Source: Mesostigma viride
Lineage: Eukaryota > Streptophyta > Mesostigmatophyceae > Mesostigmatales > Mesostigmataceae
Direction of reading: 5' to 3'
Length of the DNA stretch: 64,000 nucleotides
Assembly: GCA_009746045.1 (NCBI GenBank)
Contig: RPFO01000344.1
Location: 31,018 to 95,017 of the forward strand
A program made the position numbers and the translations under genes. The notes below the pieces were generated by a model. The model was not told where the DNA came from, did no database searches, and saw only the letters and a program-made list of their open reading frames with translations. This document shows, in pieces, positions 53,098-62,869 of this stretch; positions within the stretch are counted from its first letter, which is position 1; each line of letters begins with the position of its first letter.

Positions 53098-55071
53098 ATG
53101 CCCGTACACCCGCTACCACGGAATTGGCCGAACGCGGAAACGGAACGACCGTCGACGACGCAGGTGTTCGTCAAGGACTACTTCGAGGGCCGCGTGCGAG
53201 GCCAGCCGCCCCCTCCCCACCGCGCGGTGGGCAAGAACTCGTGTTCCCAGACGACGGGGGACTTCAAGCAGGCCCCGCAGCAGGCCGTCGTCAACATGTA
53301 CCTGCGGTACGTGGCCGAACACGGGAGCAAACACCGCGGGTTCCTGGCGTGGCACTCGACGGGGTCCGGCAAGACGTGCACGGCCTTGGGTGCGATCGAC
53401 GCGTTCTGGGACACGGATCGGCCCATCTACCTGGCCACGAGCCGCGAGAACGCGAGCAACAACTCGATCGAGGAGTACGGCAAGTGCGCGGCCCTGTTTC
53501 CCCGTTTCGAGGGGATGACGCCCGCGGAGGCGACGAGGGCCATCCGATCGCGCGTGGGCGGAGGTCGGATCATGAGTTTCCCCCAATTGGCGCACGAGAC
53601 GGGCGCGCATCGCCCGAACCGCCACGCGGACCCGGACCTTTTGCGCGACGCGGTGCTGATCATGGACGAGGTGCAGAACCTGTTCCGTCCCCTGCCCGGC
53701 CAAGCGGCCGAACACGACGCACTCCGCGAGTTGCTGGACAAGCCGTCGAAACGGACGCAGGGACTGTACATGGTCATCCTGAGCGGGACGCCGGGGGACA
53801 CGGAGCGAGAGATCTCGTGGCTGCTGTCCATGATCAAGGGTTCGCCGGTGGGCCCCGACTCCCCCTTGTCCGCGTACGCGGGCCTGTGTTCGTACGTGGA
53901 TTACGCGGGGGACACGTGTGTACCCGAGGTTGAACCCGGACGCCCTCCACCCGACGTCGATGAGCGCGGAACAGCGCGCGGCGTTGCGCGCCCGCCTGAA
54001 AACGGCCAAGGAGGTGAGCAGTGACAACGAGCGGTTCCTGTACGAGGCGCGGAGGGCGACGAACGGACTCCGTTTGTCGCACCTGTCGGGGGCGAAGTTG
54101 CTGCAGGCCTTGCCGCGGCTGTCGCCGAAGATGAAGGAGATCGCGGACACGATCACGAAACACCCGAACGAGAAGCACTACCTGTACTCGTCTTTCAACG
54201 CGGGCGGGATCCGCGACATGGCGCGCGTGCTCGAGGCCCTGGGCTACTCTCCCTTGTCCATGTCGGGCGAGCTGCCGACGAGCAGCAAGAAACGGTACGT
54301 GCTCCTGGGGTCGGACACGAACCCGACGACGGACACGGGCCTGCGCAGGATCCGACAGGTGTACAACGCTCCTGAGAACTCGGACGGCCGGATCCTGCAC
54401 GTGATCCTGGCGCGGAAACGGTTCAACGAGGGACTGGACCTGAAGAGCGTGCGCCACATCCACATCATGGAGCCTCTGCTGTCCGTCAACGCGGAACGCC
54501 AGACGATCGCTCGCGCCGTCCGCCACTGCTCGCACCTCCAGGTGGACAAGAAGGAGTGGGACGTGACCGTCCACCGATACCTGACGAAGGACGGAGTGGA
54601 CGAGATCGTGATGCAGGAGGCCGAGAAGCGGGACGGGGACGAGGCGGTGTCCCGGATGCTGGAGAAACTCCGGAGCACGGCGATCGACTGCCGCCTGATG
54701 AACGGCGTGCACAATCGGAAGGAGTGGATGCGCGCCGGCGGCCGCGCCCCGATCGCGTGTATGCCCACGCGGAGGGAGGAGATCACGCGCGCGGTGGTGC
54801 GAGGCGCGGACATCGCGGCGCGGGCGGCGGGCCGCGCGGCGCTCGCGACCGCCAAGGCGGCCGGGCGTCTCGGGAAACGCGCGGCGATCGCCGCGGGACG
54901 CAATCTAGTGGCCAACAGCCAGGTGTTCGTGAGAGACGGGAAAGCGTTGGGAAAGACGGCCTTGCGGGGCGCGAGATACGGCCGCAAGAAGGCGGACACC
55001 GCGTACCGTCTTCTGAACACCCGCTGGGTCAGCTGGTGTACGACCCGGTGTTCAACCGGAACAGACGGTGA
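53098..55071 (+). pseudogene. D6/D11-type superfamily 2 helicase, two frameshifts
   Basis: Walker A is HSTGSGKTC (about residue 86), DEVQ motif II is about 189, motif III SGTPG about 227. Near 53935 one base shift moves to the second frame, which holds the C-terminal RecA domain: HYLYSSFNAGG, RKRFNEGLDL, and motif VI as QTIARAVRHCSH, the form typical of NCLDV transcription/NPH-I-like helicases. After this an Ala/Arg-rich extension (VVRGADIAARAAGRA) and another shift near 55020 lead to a short conserved-looking end and stop at 55071. These enzymes act in early transcription or termination in the virion. GTATAC precedes the start. Confidence 0.85.
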
Positions 55072-55101
55072 CCATGTATTTTTCTTCGCGTATGATACAC
55101 A

Positions 55102-56324
55102 ATGTCCAGAATTCTGAAAGACTGGGTCATGCCTGAGATAAACGGCAAAAAGTTCCAGATGAGGGAGAAATTGAAGGGCAATACGCTGGAAATGTGGGTC
55201 CCGATCCCGCGCGGGTACACGTCCGATCTGGTCACCCACATCCGAAAGGCGGCGGTGCAAAAGACACTCGCGGGTCCGAACAACGGTAGCGCCGCCATGG
55301 CGTACCTCTGCTTGGAGAAAGAGTCCCCCGACACGATGTACCTGGCTTGGTATTACAGTCGTCCGAGACAGTTTCCAAATATTGCCGATGATGCGGAAAA
55401 GGACAAGTTCAAAGGGATGGGTCACCGAATGCTGTGTTACGCGGTCCGTCAGATGAAGCCTTTGATGGATCGATCGGCGGGGACTCTCATGATGACACTG
55501 AACGCGAGCGGCGGCGATTGCCCTCACGTTGCACCGTATCCCGAGTTGACTCTCGAGGATCTCAAGGAAAAGTTCGAACAGTATCCAAAGTCTCGCGCGC
55601 ACCCCGATGTGAAGGAGGCGTTCCGCACCAAGGACGAGAATTTGCTGCGTATCTATTGGTGCGACATCGAACAAAACCAACAACTCGTGAACAACTACAA
55701 GACGTACGGTCTTTCTCCGTATAACGAGGAAGACGGTTTCCAAATCCTCATGAAGGGAACCCTCGACAACGTGGAGCGCGCGTGTGCTACGGGGGGCACC
55801 CGCCGTACCCCGACGCTGACGAACCGGGAGAGGGATGTGATCGACCAGTTCTCCGCCCATAGGATCGCGAGGATGAGAGCGGAGAATGACATGATGGAAC
55901 AAGAGGACAATGCGGTACGGGAAATGATGAAGGCCAAGGCGGCGAGGGAGAGGGCCAAGGCGGAGAACGCCATGATGAAACAAGAGGACAATGCGGTACG
56001 GGAAATGATGAGGCCAAGGCGGCGAGGGAGAGGGCCAAGGCGGAGAACGCCATGATGAAACAAGAGGACAATGCGGGACGTGAGAGGGCGAAGGCGAGAG
56101 CGAGGGCGAGGGCGGAGAACGATATGATGAAACAAGAGGACAATGCGGGGCGGGCAAGGGCGGAGAGAGCGAGGGAAAAATGGGAAACGCACAAAGCCAC
56201 CGTCCTCGCGATGAAGTTGAAGAACCGCGCACTCATCGCGCATCTGTTAAACCCCAATAACTTCAACCCCGACAAGCGCAAGATGCGCAAAAGACAGCCC
56301 GTGGATTACAGGGAATACGATTAG
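55102..56324 (+). pseudogene. Possible acetyltransferase-like protein with heptad-type repeats, one frameshift
   Basis: The N-terminal 250 residues form a globular domain (MPEINGKKFQMREKLKG; FKGMGHRMLCYAVRQMK; TLMMTLNASGGDC). The GMGHRML-type loop is compatible with a GNAT fold but the match is weak. Then comes a charged repeat, NAMMKQEDNAVREMM and variants, four units. The second unit lacks one A (GATGAGGCC against GATGAAGGCC in the first) at about 56010, shifting the frame. The right frame resumes with a further repeat and a basic end stopping at 56324, overlapping the convergent gene's stop by 3 bp. A start box GTATGATAC lies 4 bp upstream. Confidence 0.58.
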
Positions 56325-57495
56325 GCGGCCTTGGGCCGACTCAGCCCCGTCGCGATCTTCGCCATCGTGGTGGTCTGTCCGACCTTGGTGATGAACACGC
56401 CGTACGACGCGAGGAGGGCCACGCATTGGAACATCAGACTGGCCGAGTCCTTTTTGTTGGCCCGGAAGACGACGGCGCCCGCGGGGACCAGCAGGAGGAC
56501 GACGGAACAGAGCAAGAGGAACCCGATCTCAAACCGGTTCGACTTGGCCGCCGGGACCAGCCGGATCTTGCCCTCCGCGTCGAGCTCCACGTCCTTACGG
56601 GTCCAGTACATGTTCCTCGCGTGGCTCGCGAACGTCGCGAAACTCAGCCCGGCGCTCCCCCCGTCGAAGAATACCTCGTTCAGCTTCTTCATTTTCGTTT
56701 CCTTGTCATCCTTGCTCGCGACGACGAGGGCGGCGTTGTTCACGTGCGCGACGACGTGATCCATCGGGACCGCGATGCCTTTCATCAAACCCCACGACAC
56801 GAGTTCCGTGACGCCGGTCAGACACGTCATGACGGCGGACATCAGGACGAGTTTCCAGCTGGTCGACCGGCGTCCGGCAATCGCGGTCACGATCGCCATC
56901 GAGAAGGTGATCAGGGTGGGCGACAGCAGCTTCAAGGTCAGCTTCCAGTCGTCCTTCTCCAACCGCGGCACCCGTTTCGACTCCTCCGCGATCTTGTTGT
57001 ACGTGTCCGCGTAGAACGGGATGACGGCCAGCTTGACGAACAGGTACTGTCCCAGCAAGATCACGCCCAGGGATCCGAGCGTAGACACGCTCACGGTCCA
57101 CCACCCCTCCTCCACCGGCGTCCTCTCGGCCCGCCCGCGCAAGGCGTAGTACGAGGCCCCCGCCCCGAGCACGGCGAGCAGGACGTACGACACCATCGTG
57201 AGCCACATGACCCCCGCCCCCCCATGTCATCGTATACCTTCTCGGCCCCGCCGTCCTTGACAGCCACGCTCTTGACCACGCGATCCGCGAGCATGTCCAT
57301 CCCCACGTCTTCCGGAAGAATGGGATCGCTGGCCCCCTCGCCCAACTGAGACGCCACCTGTCTCCGGATGGCCTTTTTCGCGGCGGTGTTGATCTCCAGA
57401 CGGATGTACAGCAAGAGCAGCATCATCTCGATGCCCATGACGAACGAGGACATGACGGCCGTGCCGCCCCACAGGGTCAGAGCGTCTCTTGCCAT
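56321..57495 (-). pseudogene. Multi-pass membrane protein split at a G-run
   Basis: The N-terminal piece starts at 57495 (MARDALTLWGG; hydrophobic SFVMGIEMMLLLLYIRL) and the C-terminal piece of 295 codons starts at 57208. The frames differ by one base, and the switch falls on a run of seven G at 57215-57221 just before the second piece. The two therefore read as one gene of about 390 codons. Together there are about six transmembrane helices, with a loop of charged residues (KLNEVFFDGGSAGLSF). I do not recognise it; NCLDV entry-fusion or inner membrane proteins of similar layout are known, but no motif shows this. Convergent with 55102-56324. Confidence 0.6.
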
Positions 57496-57646
57496 CCTCT
57501 TGTATCTATGGTACACTACGACAATTTCCTCCGTCGCGCCCTCCGACGTCGGTCGTTTCGACAAATCCCGACGAGAGATTTGTCGACCGACGAACGCCCG
57601 CGGGCTCTCGACGGATCCATTTTTTTGTAGTCGTTTGTGTGGCAAA

Positions 57647-57786
57647 ATGACCCCGCGGTGCGCGGGCAGGACGAAAGACGGTAAACGATGCCACCGCGAG
57701 GCCGACGACGGCAAACGGAAGTGCGGTCTGCACGCGAAAAGGGATTCAAACCGCAGCGACGTTTATTATTTCTCCGACTCTACTAA
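57647..57786 (+). CDS. Small zinc protein, C-x4-TKxGKRC...C-x2-H type
   Basis: MTPRCAGRTKDGKRCHREAD then KCGLHA: the Cys/Cys/Cys/His pattern with TK-x-G is that of DUF5763-like domains common in giant virus and bacterial proteins. The gene at 63615-63899 has the same pattern. The frame continues past 57786 into the next gene without a stop, so the 3' end is unsure; I end it at the next start. Confidence 0.55.
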
Positions 57787-58321
57787 ATGGATTGCGTGGT
57801 CGAAGGAGTCGCACGACCCCACCCGAGCCGCGACAAGCGCACGCAGGTGCTCGTGTGCGGAACCAACAAGCAGGGCGACACCAGTTCCGACTGCCCTACC
57901 CCGTCACCTCCGTGAAGTCGTGTCGCCTGGTGTGGGCTTCGGTGCCTGGCGTCTCCTCGACGACGACGGCCGCCTACGTCAAGGTCGGCGGATACGCCAT
58001 CAACAAGGTGCACGCGGCCATCCCTATCCACTCGTCGATGAACCCGCTCGACTTCTCGTCGGGCCGAGGCCACTTTTTTGTCATCCCCAACTCCGTCGAG
58101 ACGTACGTCCCGAAGAACGAGACCGACGAGGTGGTGCTTTTCTCGCCCGAACTGTCCAACGTGACGGAGGTCGAAGTCGAACTCTATCCTTTGCCCGACA
58201 CCCGTCCACGTGCCCCTCCCAGCACGCCCCCCACCCCCCTCCCGGTCTCCGCGGCCAGCTCATGGACTTGGGCACCGACACCTTTTCCATGTTACTCGAG
58301 TTCGTCTCGTCCCATCGCTAA
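57787..58321 (+). pseudogene. Putative minor capsid / jelly-roll structural protein, two frameshifts
   Basis: It starts MDCVVEGVARPHPSRDKR, then a shift near 57890 leads to FRLPYPVTSVKSCRLVWASV, VGGYAINKVHAAI, GHFFVIPNSVETY and VVLFSPELSNVTEVEVELY. A beta-rich pattern like this is seen in small jelly-roll or penton-type virion proteins of algal viruses, but I cannot assign one. A further shift in the C-run near 58235 gives the end MDLGTDTFSMLLEFVSSHR. The stop overlaps the convergent gene's stop (58318-58321). Confidence 0.55.
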
Positions 58322-58672
58322 GAGTAGAGGTCCTCGTACTGCCCGGTCCACAGGATGGTCCGGGGCTTGGGATCGACGGCGACGGCGTTGTACGCCTTCT
58401 GCTTCTCCGCGGCACGCAGACGAGACTCCTCGAGTCGCGCGATCTGCGCCGCTCGACGAGCCTCCGACACGGAACATGGACTCCAGATCCGCGTGGGTCA
58501 GCTGTCGCAACCCAGTTGGGTTCCAGTCGTCCGTGTTCGGAGACACGTACGGCACGGCCTCTTTGTCGGCCGCGCGGAACTCGGACTCGTACGGATACTC
58601 GGACCGGTTGACGGACCGCTTCTTCCCCGCTCCGGGCGCGAACACGAGACCGCGGACCACAGACTTGTCCAT
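58318..58672 (-). pseudogene. Small viral protein, about 118 codons, one frameshift
   Basis: Start MDKSVVRGLVFAPGAGKKRS at 58672; NTDDWNPTGLRQLTHADLES; then a one-base shift near 58468 and a helical end (RRAAQIARLEESRLRAAEKQ) closing with TILWTGQYEDLYS. Both halves have strong coding character. AATATACAG lies just before the start. No family. Confidence 0.58.
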
Positions 58673-58703
58673 CTCCGCCTGTATATTTCTACCCCAACAT
58701 ATT

Positions 58704-59086
58704 TCAGTTCCACGAGCCTCGCTCGATCGCACGGATGGCGTCGGCGATCTTCCGGCCCATCAACTCGGCCCCCTCGCCCCTCCCGCTCGGCCGGGGCACG
58801 GGATCGTTCTCCCTCGCGCCCCTCTCCGCGAACCGCTGCTCGAACCGGTTTTCCAGTCGGGGGTCGAACTCGAGAGGCACGAACGGCAAGATGACGGGAG
58901 GCGGCGCGGGGGCACGCTCGCCATGGCCTTCGCCGCCGTCGCGAGGTCGAGACCGAACGCGGCGGCCCACCCCATCGGCGCCAGAGGACCCGGGTCCACC
59001 CCTACGGGCGTGGGGAGCGCGCTTTGTGGTAACGAGATCTGCGGTGACACGGCCCCGTCAAACGGAGCGCCCTCGAAGTCCGCCAT
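58704..59086 (-). pseudogene. Small viral protein, about 128 codons, one frameshift
   Basis: The start MADFEGAPFDGAVSP at 59086 is preferred over an upstream in-frame ATG (59101) because a GTATAC box (59089-59094) lies between them. Hydrophobic/Pro-rich middle (MGWAAAFGLDLATAAKAMAS), a shift near 58915, then VILPFVPLEFDPRLENRFEQ and a helical end closing ERGSWN. No known domain. Confidence 0.58.
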
Positions 59087-59088
59087 CT

Positions 59089-59094
59089 GTATAC
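59089..59094. promoter_or_regulatory. GTATAC palindrome between divergent starts
   Basis: Lies 3 bp from the minus start at 59086 and 9 bp before the plus ATG at 59103, so one box could serve both directions. The plus ORF from 59103 (MERKLAPAERHHDE) runs into the membrane protein frame; its own start may be at 59292. Confidence 0.5.
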
Positions 59095-59291
59095 CGTACA
59101 CAATGGAAAGAAAATTAGCCCCCGCCGAACGGCATCATGATGAAGGGGGCCCTCGCGTGATGCCGGCGACGCCGGTGAGCGGCGCCGGAGTGGCTCCTCT
59201 TGATGAACCTGCCCGTGGTCTTGCTCCGAAGCGGCATGATTGGTTTGGTATACACGAAGGACAGATTTTATTTTGGACGGATGGGTATAAG

Positions 59292-59872
59292 ATGGACCGA
59301 CTGTGGATCGCGATCATCGCATTGTCGATCGCCATCGCGTTCCTGATCCTCTATCTCGCGAGTCGCAGGCGACGCGGGAACGGGGCGCGGACCGTGACGC
59401 CGGACAAGATCGACCCGACGTACGCGGGCACCCCCTTGTTCCCCGTGTCGCGCGCCACCGGCGAGCAGTTCGCCGAGAAGAAGCGGAGCACCGCGAGTTC
59501 CAGTGGAAGTCGGTGGACGGCGCGACGACGCGCTTGCGACTCGTGTCCGCCGACGGGAAACTCGGCCTGGTCGAGATCGTGTCGTCGCCCGAACAGTCGA
59601 ACCACGTGCCCATCGAGGTGCAGCGGGCCAGCGGCGTGGGCGTGATGGACGCGGAGACGGCCGTACAAACGATTCGCGACAAAAACGCGCCCGATTGGAC
59701 GGTAGCTGGAGGGGGTCCGGTCGGCATGTCGTCCGCCTACGAGGACATGATGTACGTCGTCTTGAAGCGCGTCGACTCGACCGACCACAAACTGGTCCTG
59801 TTCCGCCCCGTCGTCGTAACCGAAAACAAGGCGTTCAAGGACGTGTCGGCCAGCCGACGGGAAGACGAGTAG
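59292..59872 (+). pseudogene. Type-II-like membrane protein, one frameshift
   Basis: N-terminal transmembrane helix (WIAIIALSIAIAFLILYLAS), then Arg-rich; TYAGTPLFPVSRATGEQFAE. A one-base shift near 59490 leads to FQWKSVDGATTRLRLVSADG, VEIVSSPEQSNHVPIEVQRA and VVLKRVDSTDHKLVLFRPVV, a beta-rich domain that probably faces the lumen or the virion exterior. Start ATG at 59292 just after GGTATAAG. No family assigned. Confidence 0.6.
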
Positions 59873-59916
59873 AAAGGTCGGTCCGGCGGGATGTCATTGA
59901 CGCACCGATCGCAACC

Positions 59917-60435
59917 ATGCTCGCGACTTCCGCATTCCAACACCCGACGGTCCGTCGTCTCCGCGCCTGTCCCCACGGGCGCGTGCCGTGGTGGACGTGC
60001 GCCCACTGCGTGTACCGCACCGAACCGGATCCCCCTTGCGACCCGGCCCCAAAGTCGAAGAAGAGCGGCTGCGTCCACGGGCGCAGCAAGAGGAGGTGTC
60101 AGGTGTGCACCCCCTCCTCCTACTGTCCGTGCGGGAAGTTCAAGTACAGCTGCCACGCGTGCAAGGGCTCCGCCTTGTGCGAACACGACAAACAACGATC
60201 CCGGTGCCGCGAATGTAAAGAGAAACGGACCGGCGGGAGCCAGATTTGCGCGCACCTCCGCCTGCGAGGCGAGTGCAGAGACTGTCGTCTACTCGGAGAA
60301 GGGGGCGGGGGACTGTGCGAGTGCGACCCCCCCAGGCGGCGGCGGCATTGCAAGGCCTGTCGCTCGCGAAACGAAACGCGCGACCGTGGTGTCGACGCAA
60401 AACAAGATGTGCATGAGTTGCCCGAGGGCGAATAA
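59917..60435 (+). CDS. Cys-rich protein with tandem CxH...CxxC zinc repeats
   Basis: 172 codons, uninterrupted. Repeats: CPHGRVPWWTCAHC, CVHGRSKRRCQVC, CPCGKFKYSCHAC, CEHDKQRSRCREC, CAHLRLRGECRDC and CECDPPRRRRHCKAC. Each is C-x-[HC]-x8/9-C-x2-C, a compact zinc-binding unit. This kind of tandem repeat is met in proteins of algae and large viruses; the molecular role is unknown (nucleic-acid or protein binding is an inference). Convergent with the minus gene at 60599; a shared AATAAA/TTTATT signal lies between. Confidence 0.75.
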   Translation: MLATSAFQHPTVRRLRACPHGRVPWWTCAHCVYRTEPDPPCDPAPKSKKSGCVHGRSKRRCQVCTPSSYCPCGKFKYSCHACKGSALCEHDKQRSRCRECKEKRTGGSQICAHLRLRGECRDCRLLGEGGGGLCECDPPRRRRHCKACRSRNETRDRGVDAKQDVHELPEGE

Positions 60436-60450
60436 GGATGCAAACATGAT

Positions 60451-60463
60451 AATAAAGTTTATT
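60451..60463. terminator. Two-way polyadenylation signal AATAAAGTTTATT
   Basis: AATAAA on both strands between convergent genes ending at 60435 (+) and 60599 (-). Confidence 0.6.
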
Positions 60464-60598
60464 TCCCAATACCGACTCAACATCCATGCAATGAGGATCG
60501 TGCCCACTAGTCCACAACCGCTACGTCTAAGATCCTGTACGCGTGCGCGCCCTCTCGGGGCGCTCCGAACACGTCTTTCCACTCGCAAGCCATTCGTA

Positions 60599-61745
60599 CT
60601 ATAGAGCCCGAGGATTATCCGCGAGCCGCACCCCTTTCACCCAATCGGCTTTGACGCCCTTGATCTTCTTGTCGGAAACGAACTCGATCCCGCTGGGCTC
60701 GAAGATGGCGCGCAGGTCCTCGACGGTCGTCCTCCCTTCCCGGCGTGCCACAGCGGGTCCCCAGAAACTGGCCGAGGTAGGCCTTGCGAAAATCCTTCAC
60801 TTTGGTGTACCCGTCCTTGCACAGGACGACGAGGGGGGACGCCAAGAACGCCTCCGCGTTCTCGAGGGTGGGCACGGCCGCGGGCGCCGCTTCCGACGCG
60901 CGCTCGGGGACGGCGGGGTCGGGACGGTCGGGCGCATCCTCGTCCTCGAACGTGCGCAGGGAGTCCCAGGGTGGCCAACGAGCCCTCTCGTGGAAGAAGT
61001 CCATCCGCCCGCGCTTGAAGTTCGGGTTCATGTCCCACACCTTGTCACTGAGTCTGCGGCGATGCTCGAGCATCCACCTCTTGACTTCCCGCGGCACCCG
61101 CGCCTTCTTCTGCGCCATGACGAGGAAGAGCGCGTGCAAGTGGCAGGTCTTGTACTTCTCCTCGGTGCCGAGATTCTCGACGCCTGTCCTGTCCAGCCTG
61201 TCGATGATCTCGTTGGTGAGCTCGTCCTTCACGCCGTCGCCCGCATACTTCATGAGCGCGCCCGCCACCATCCCGAGACGCGTGCGGCCCTTGAAGACCG
61301 CGAAATCCGACAGGTCGAGGTCCGACATCACTCCGTTGGACACGACCCCGCGGTTGTCGTTGACGAAGAAACCGGTGGTCCGCTTCGTCCCGAGCCCACC
61401 GCCGCACGAGTACCCGTGCCGCTCGAAGAGCGCGTTCCAGAACCGCTTGTCCTGTTGGAACCGCGCCTCGTGGTCGTACCTGTCCCCCCCCTTGTCCTCC
61501 ATGAAATCGGAGAACGCCTCGAACACGCGCGCGGTCTTGGCCGTGTGCTCCGGCCCCTTGACGACGCGGTCCGTCTCGAGGAACTCGTGAAAGAGCCGCG
61601 CCAGACGCGTCTCCTCGTCCGTGAGAGATCGGTAAAGCGGCTCGTCGAGGGCCCGCAGCAGCTCGTCGACGCGCGCGCGGTCATCCTCGGATGACCAGTC
61701 GGTCGCCATGTCGCTCGACGACGCGTGTCGGCTCGTCGCACTCAT
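60599..61745 (-). pseudogene. Unknown viral protein, about 380 codons, one frameshift
   Basis: Start at 61745, or the internal Met MATDWSSEDDRARVDELL at 61709, which reduces overlap with the upstream gene. The body is helical: GPEHTAKTARVFEAFSDFME, GYSCGGGLGTKRTTGFFVND, YKTCHLHALFLVMAQKKARV. The end resembles a small C-terminal domain: VKDFRKAYLGQFLGTRCG, then after a one-base shift near 60735, VEDLRAIFEPSGIEFVSDKK followed by the stop at 60599. This end recalls DNA-binding tails of viral primase/replication proteins, but I cannot name the family. Confidence 0.55.
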
Positions 61746-62070
61746 CCTGCTCGAAGGCGGACCCGACTCTCTTGATGGAGGAGGCGAGGAGGAGGATACG
61801 CCCCGCGACCTGCTCCGGAAACACCGACGACTTGAGAGCGATCTTCTCGATGGCCTCGTCCGCTGCCTCGACGCAGACTTCCAACACGTCCTTCCAGTCG
61901 CCTTCCGGAAACTTTTGCTTGCGAATAATTTGGCCGGCGATGACGACGTTCTTGCCCACGCAGTACTCGGCTACCTCGTCCTCGTCGACGGACACTCGCT
62001 CCAGAACGATTTCGTCGCACGCGGACAGGTGGCGGGTGTAGAAGTCGACGAGTCGCAGCGCACGTTCCAT
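61681..62070 (-). CDS. Unknown protein, 129 codons
   Basis: Intact. LVDFYTRHLSACDEIVLERV; CVGKNVVIAGQIIRKQKFPE; AADEAIEKIALKSSVFPEQV. It overlaps the next gene by 65 bp (or 29 bp if the later start is used), so the two are probably cotranscribed. Divergent from the OTU gene with TATAGTATAG between. No domain recognised. Confidence 0.6.
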   Translation of the reverse strand: MERALRLVDFYTRHLSACDEIVLERVSVDEDEVAEYCVGKNVVIAGQIIRKQKFPEGDWKDVLEVCVEAADEAIEKIALKSSVFPEQVAGRILLLASSIKRVGSAFEQDECDEPTRVVERHGDRLVIRG

Positions 62071-62110
62071 CCACCGACAAATTTATAGTATAGTGTATGT
62101 TCGATATTCG

Positions 62111-62857
62111 ATGCGCGGAGGCCTCGCGAGGAGGCGAGACCGGGGCTTTATGGAGTCCGGAATCGTGTCGGCTCGAACCGCGACGACATCCCGCGCGCCC
62201 CGCGCAGACCGACACGTCGCGATCCCGTCCGTCCGCATGATGGACGGCTCGGATCGCACGGACCGCGTGCGAACGGTCGAGTGCGGATCGGCTCCTTGGA
62301 ACAACTGTTTCTACCGCAGCGTCCTTGCGAGCCTGTACCCCGAGAGGTACCCCGCCCCGTCCACGAACGAACGGCTGTCCGTCGACGGATCCGATCTGCG
62401 CCGACGAGCGACCCGCGAACTGGCGAAGGATCCGCACCTCTTGCGACTGGGGTTGTCGTCTTCCGACCGGCCGCGCACCGCGCAAGAGTACCTGCAAGCG
62501 CACTGGGACCGCGAGATGGCGGACTCGCCGCAGATCGAGGCGACGGCGCGCGCGTTGCGTTCGCGGATCCTGGTCTACAACGACTACGGCCGCGGGGACG
62601 TGCGCGTGCACGAGTTCGGACGGCGGTACGCCGGCGGACCGGCGCGCGTCTACTACTACTTCGACCGCCTCGGAGGGCCGGACCAGTCGGGCCACTACCA
62701 GATGGCGCTGGCGCCCTCGCCCCCTCCCGCCGCGGTCAAACCGAAACGCGGACTGCTTACGACGCTGGGCACTCTGTTCGTGGACACGGACGGTGATCGC
62801 GATTACGAAGGACTACGCGAAAGTTTCAGCACAGGACTCATGTTTCGTGGGTTGTAA
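62111..62857 (+). CDS. OTU-like cysteine protease (deubiquitinase)
   Basis: 248 codons from the first in-frame ATG at 62111. The catalytic block is SAPWNNCFYRSVLASLYPER with Cys about residue 66 (families usually have DGNCLF). Then LRRRATRELAKDPHLL, ARALRSRILVYNDYG, a Tyr-rich strand (RVYYYFDRLGG) and SGHYQMAL with the catalytic His about 195. The usual Asp before the Cys is Asn-Asn, so activity is not certain. Viral OTU proteases remove ubiquitin from host or viral proteins. Convergent with the minus gene at 62870; TTTATT between them is the reverse of AATAAA. Confidence 0.7.
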   Translation: MRGGLARRRDRGFMESGIVSARTATTSRAPRADRHVAIPSVRMMDGSDRTDRVRTVECGSAPWNNCFYRSVLASLYPERYPAPSTNERLSVDGSDLRRRATRELAKDPHLLRLGLSSSDRPRTAQEYLQAHWDREMADSPQIEATARALRSRILVYNDYGRGDVRVHEFGRRYAGGPARVYYYFDRLGGPDQSGHYQMALAPSPPPAAVKPKRGLLTTLGTLFVDTDGDRDYEGLRESFSTGLMFRGL

Positions 62858-62869
62858 ACGCATCTTTAT

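Noticed and set aside
54244-56232. 662-codon minus-strand ORF
   Set aside because: Antisense to the helicase end and the 55102 gene; the Ser/Leu/Pro runs come from the repeat region.
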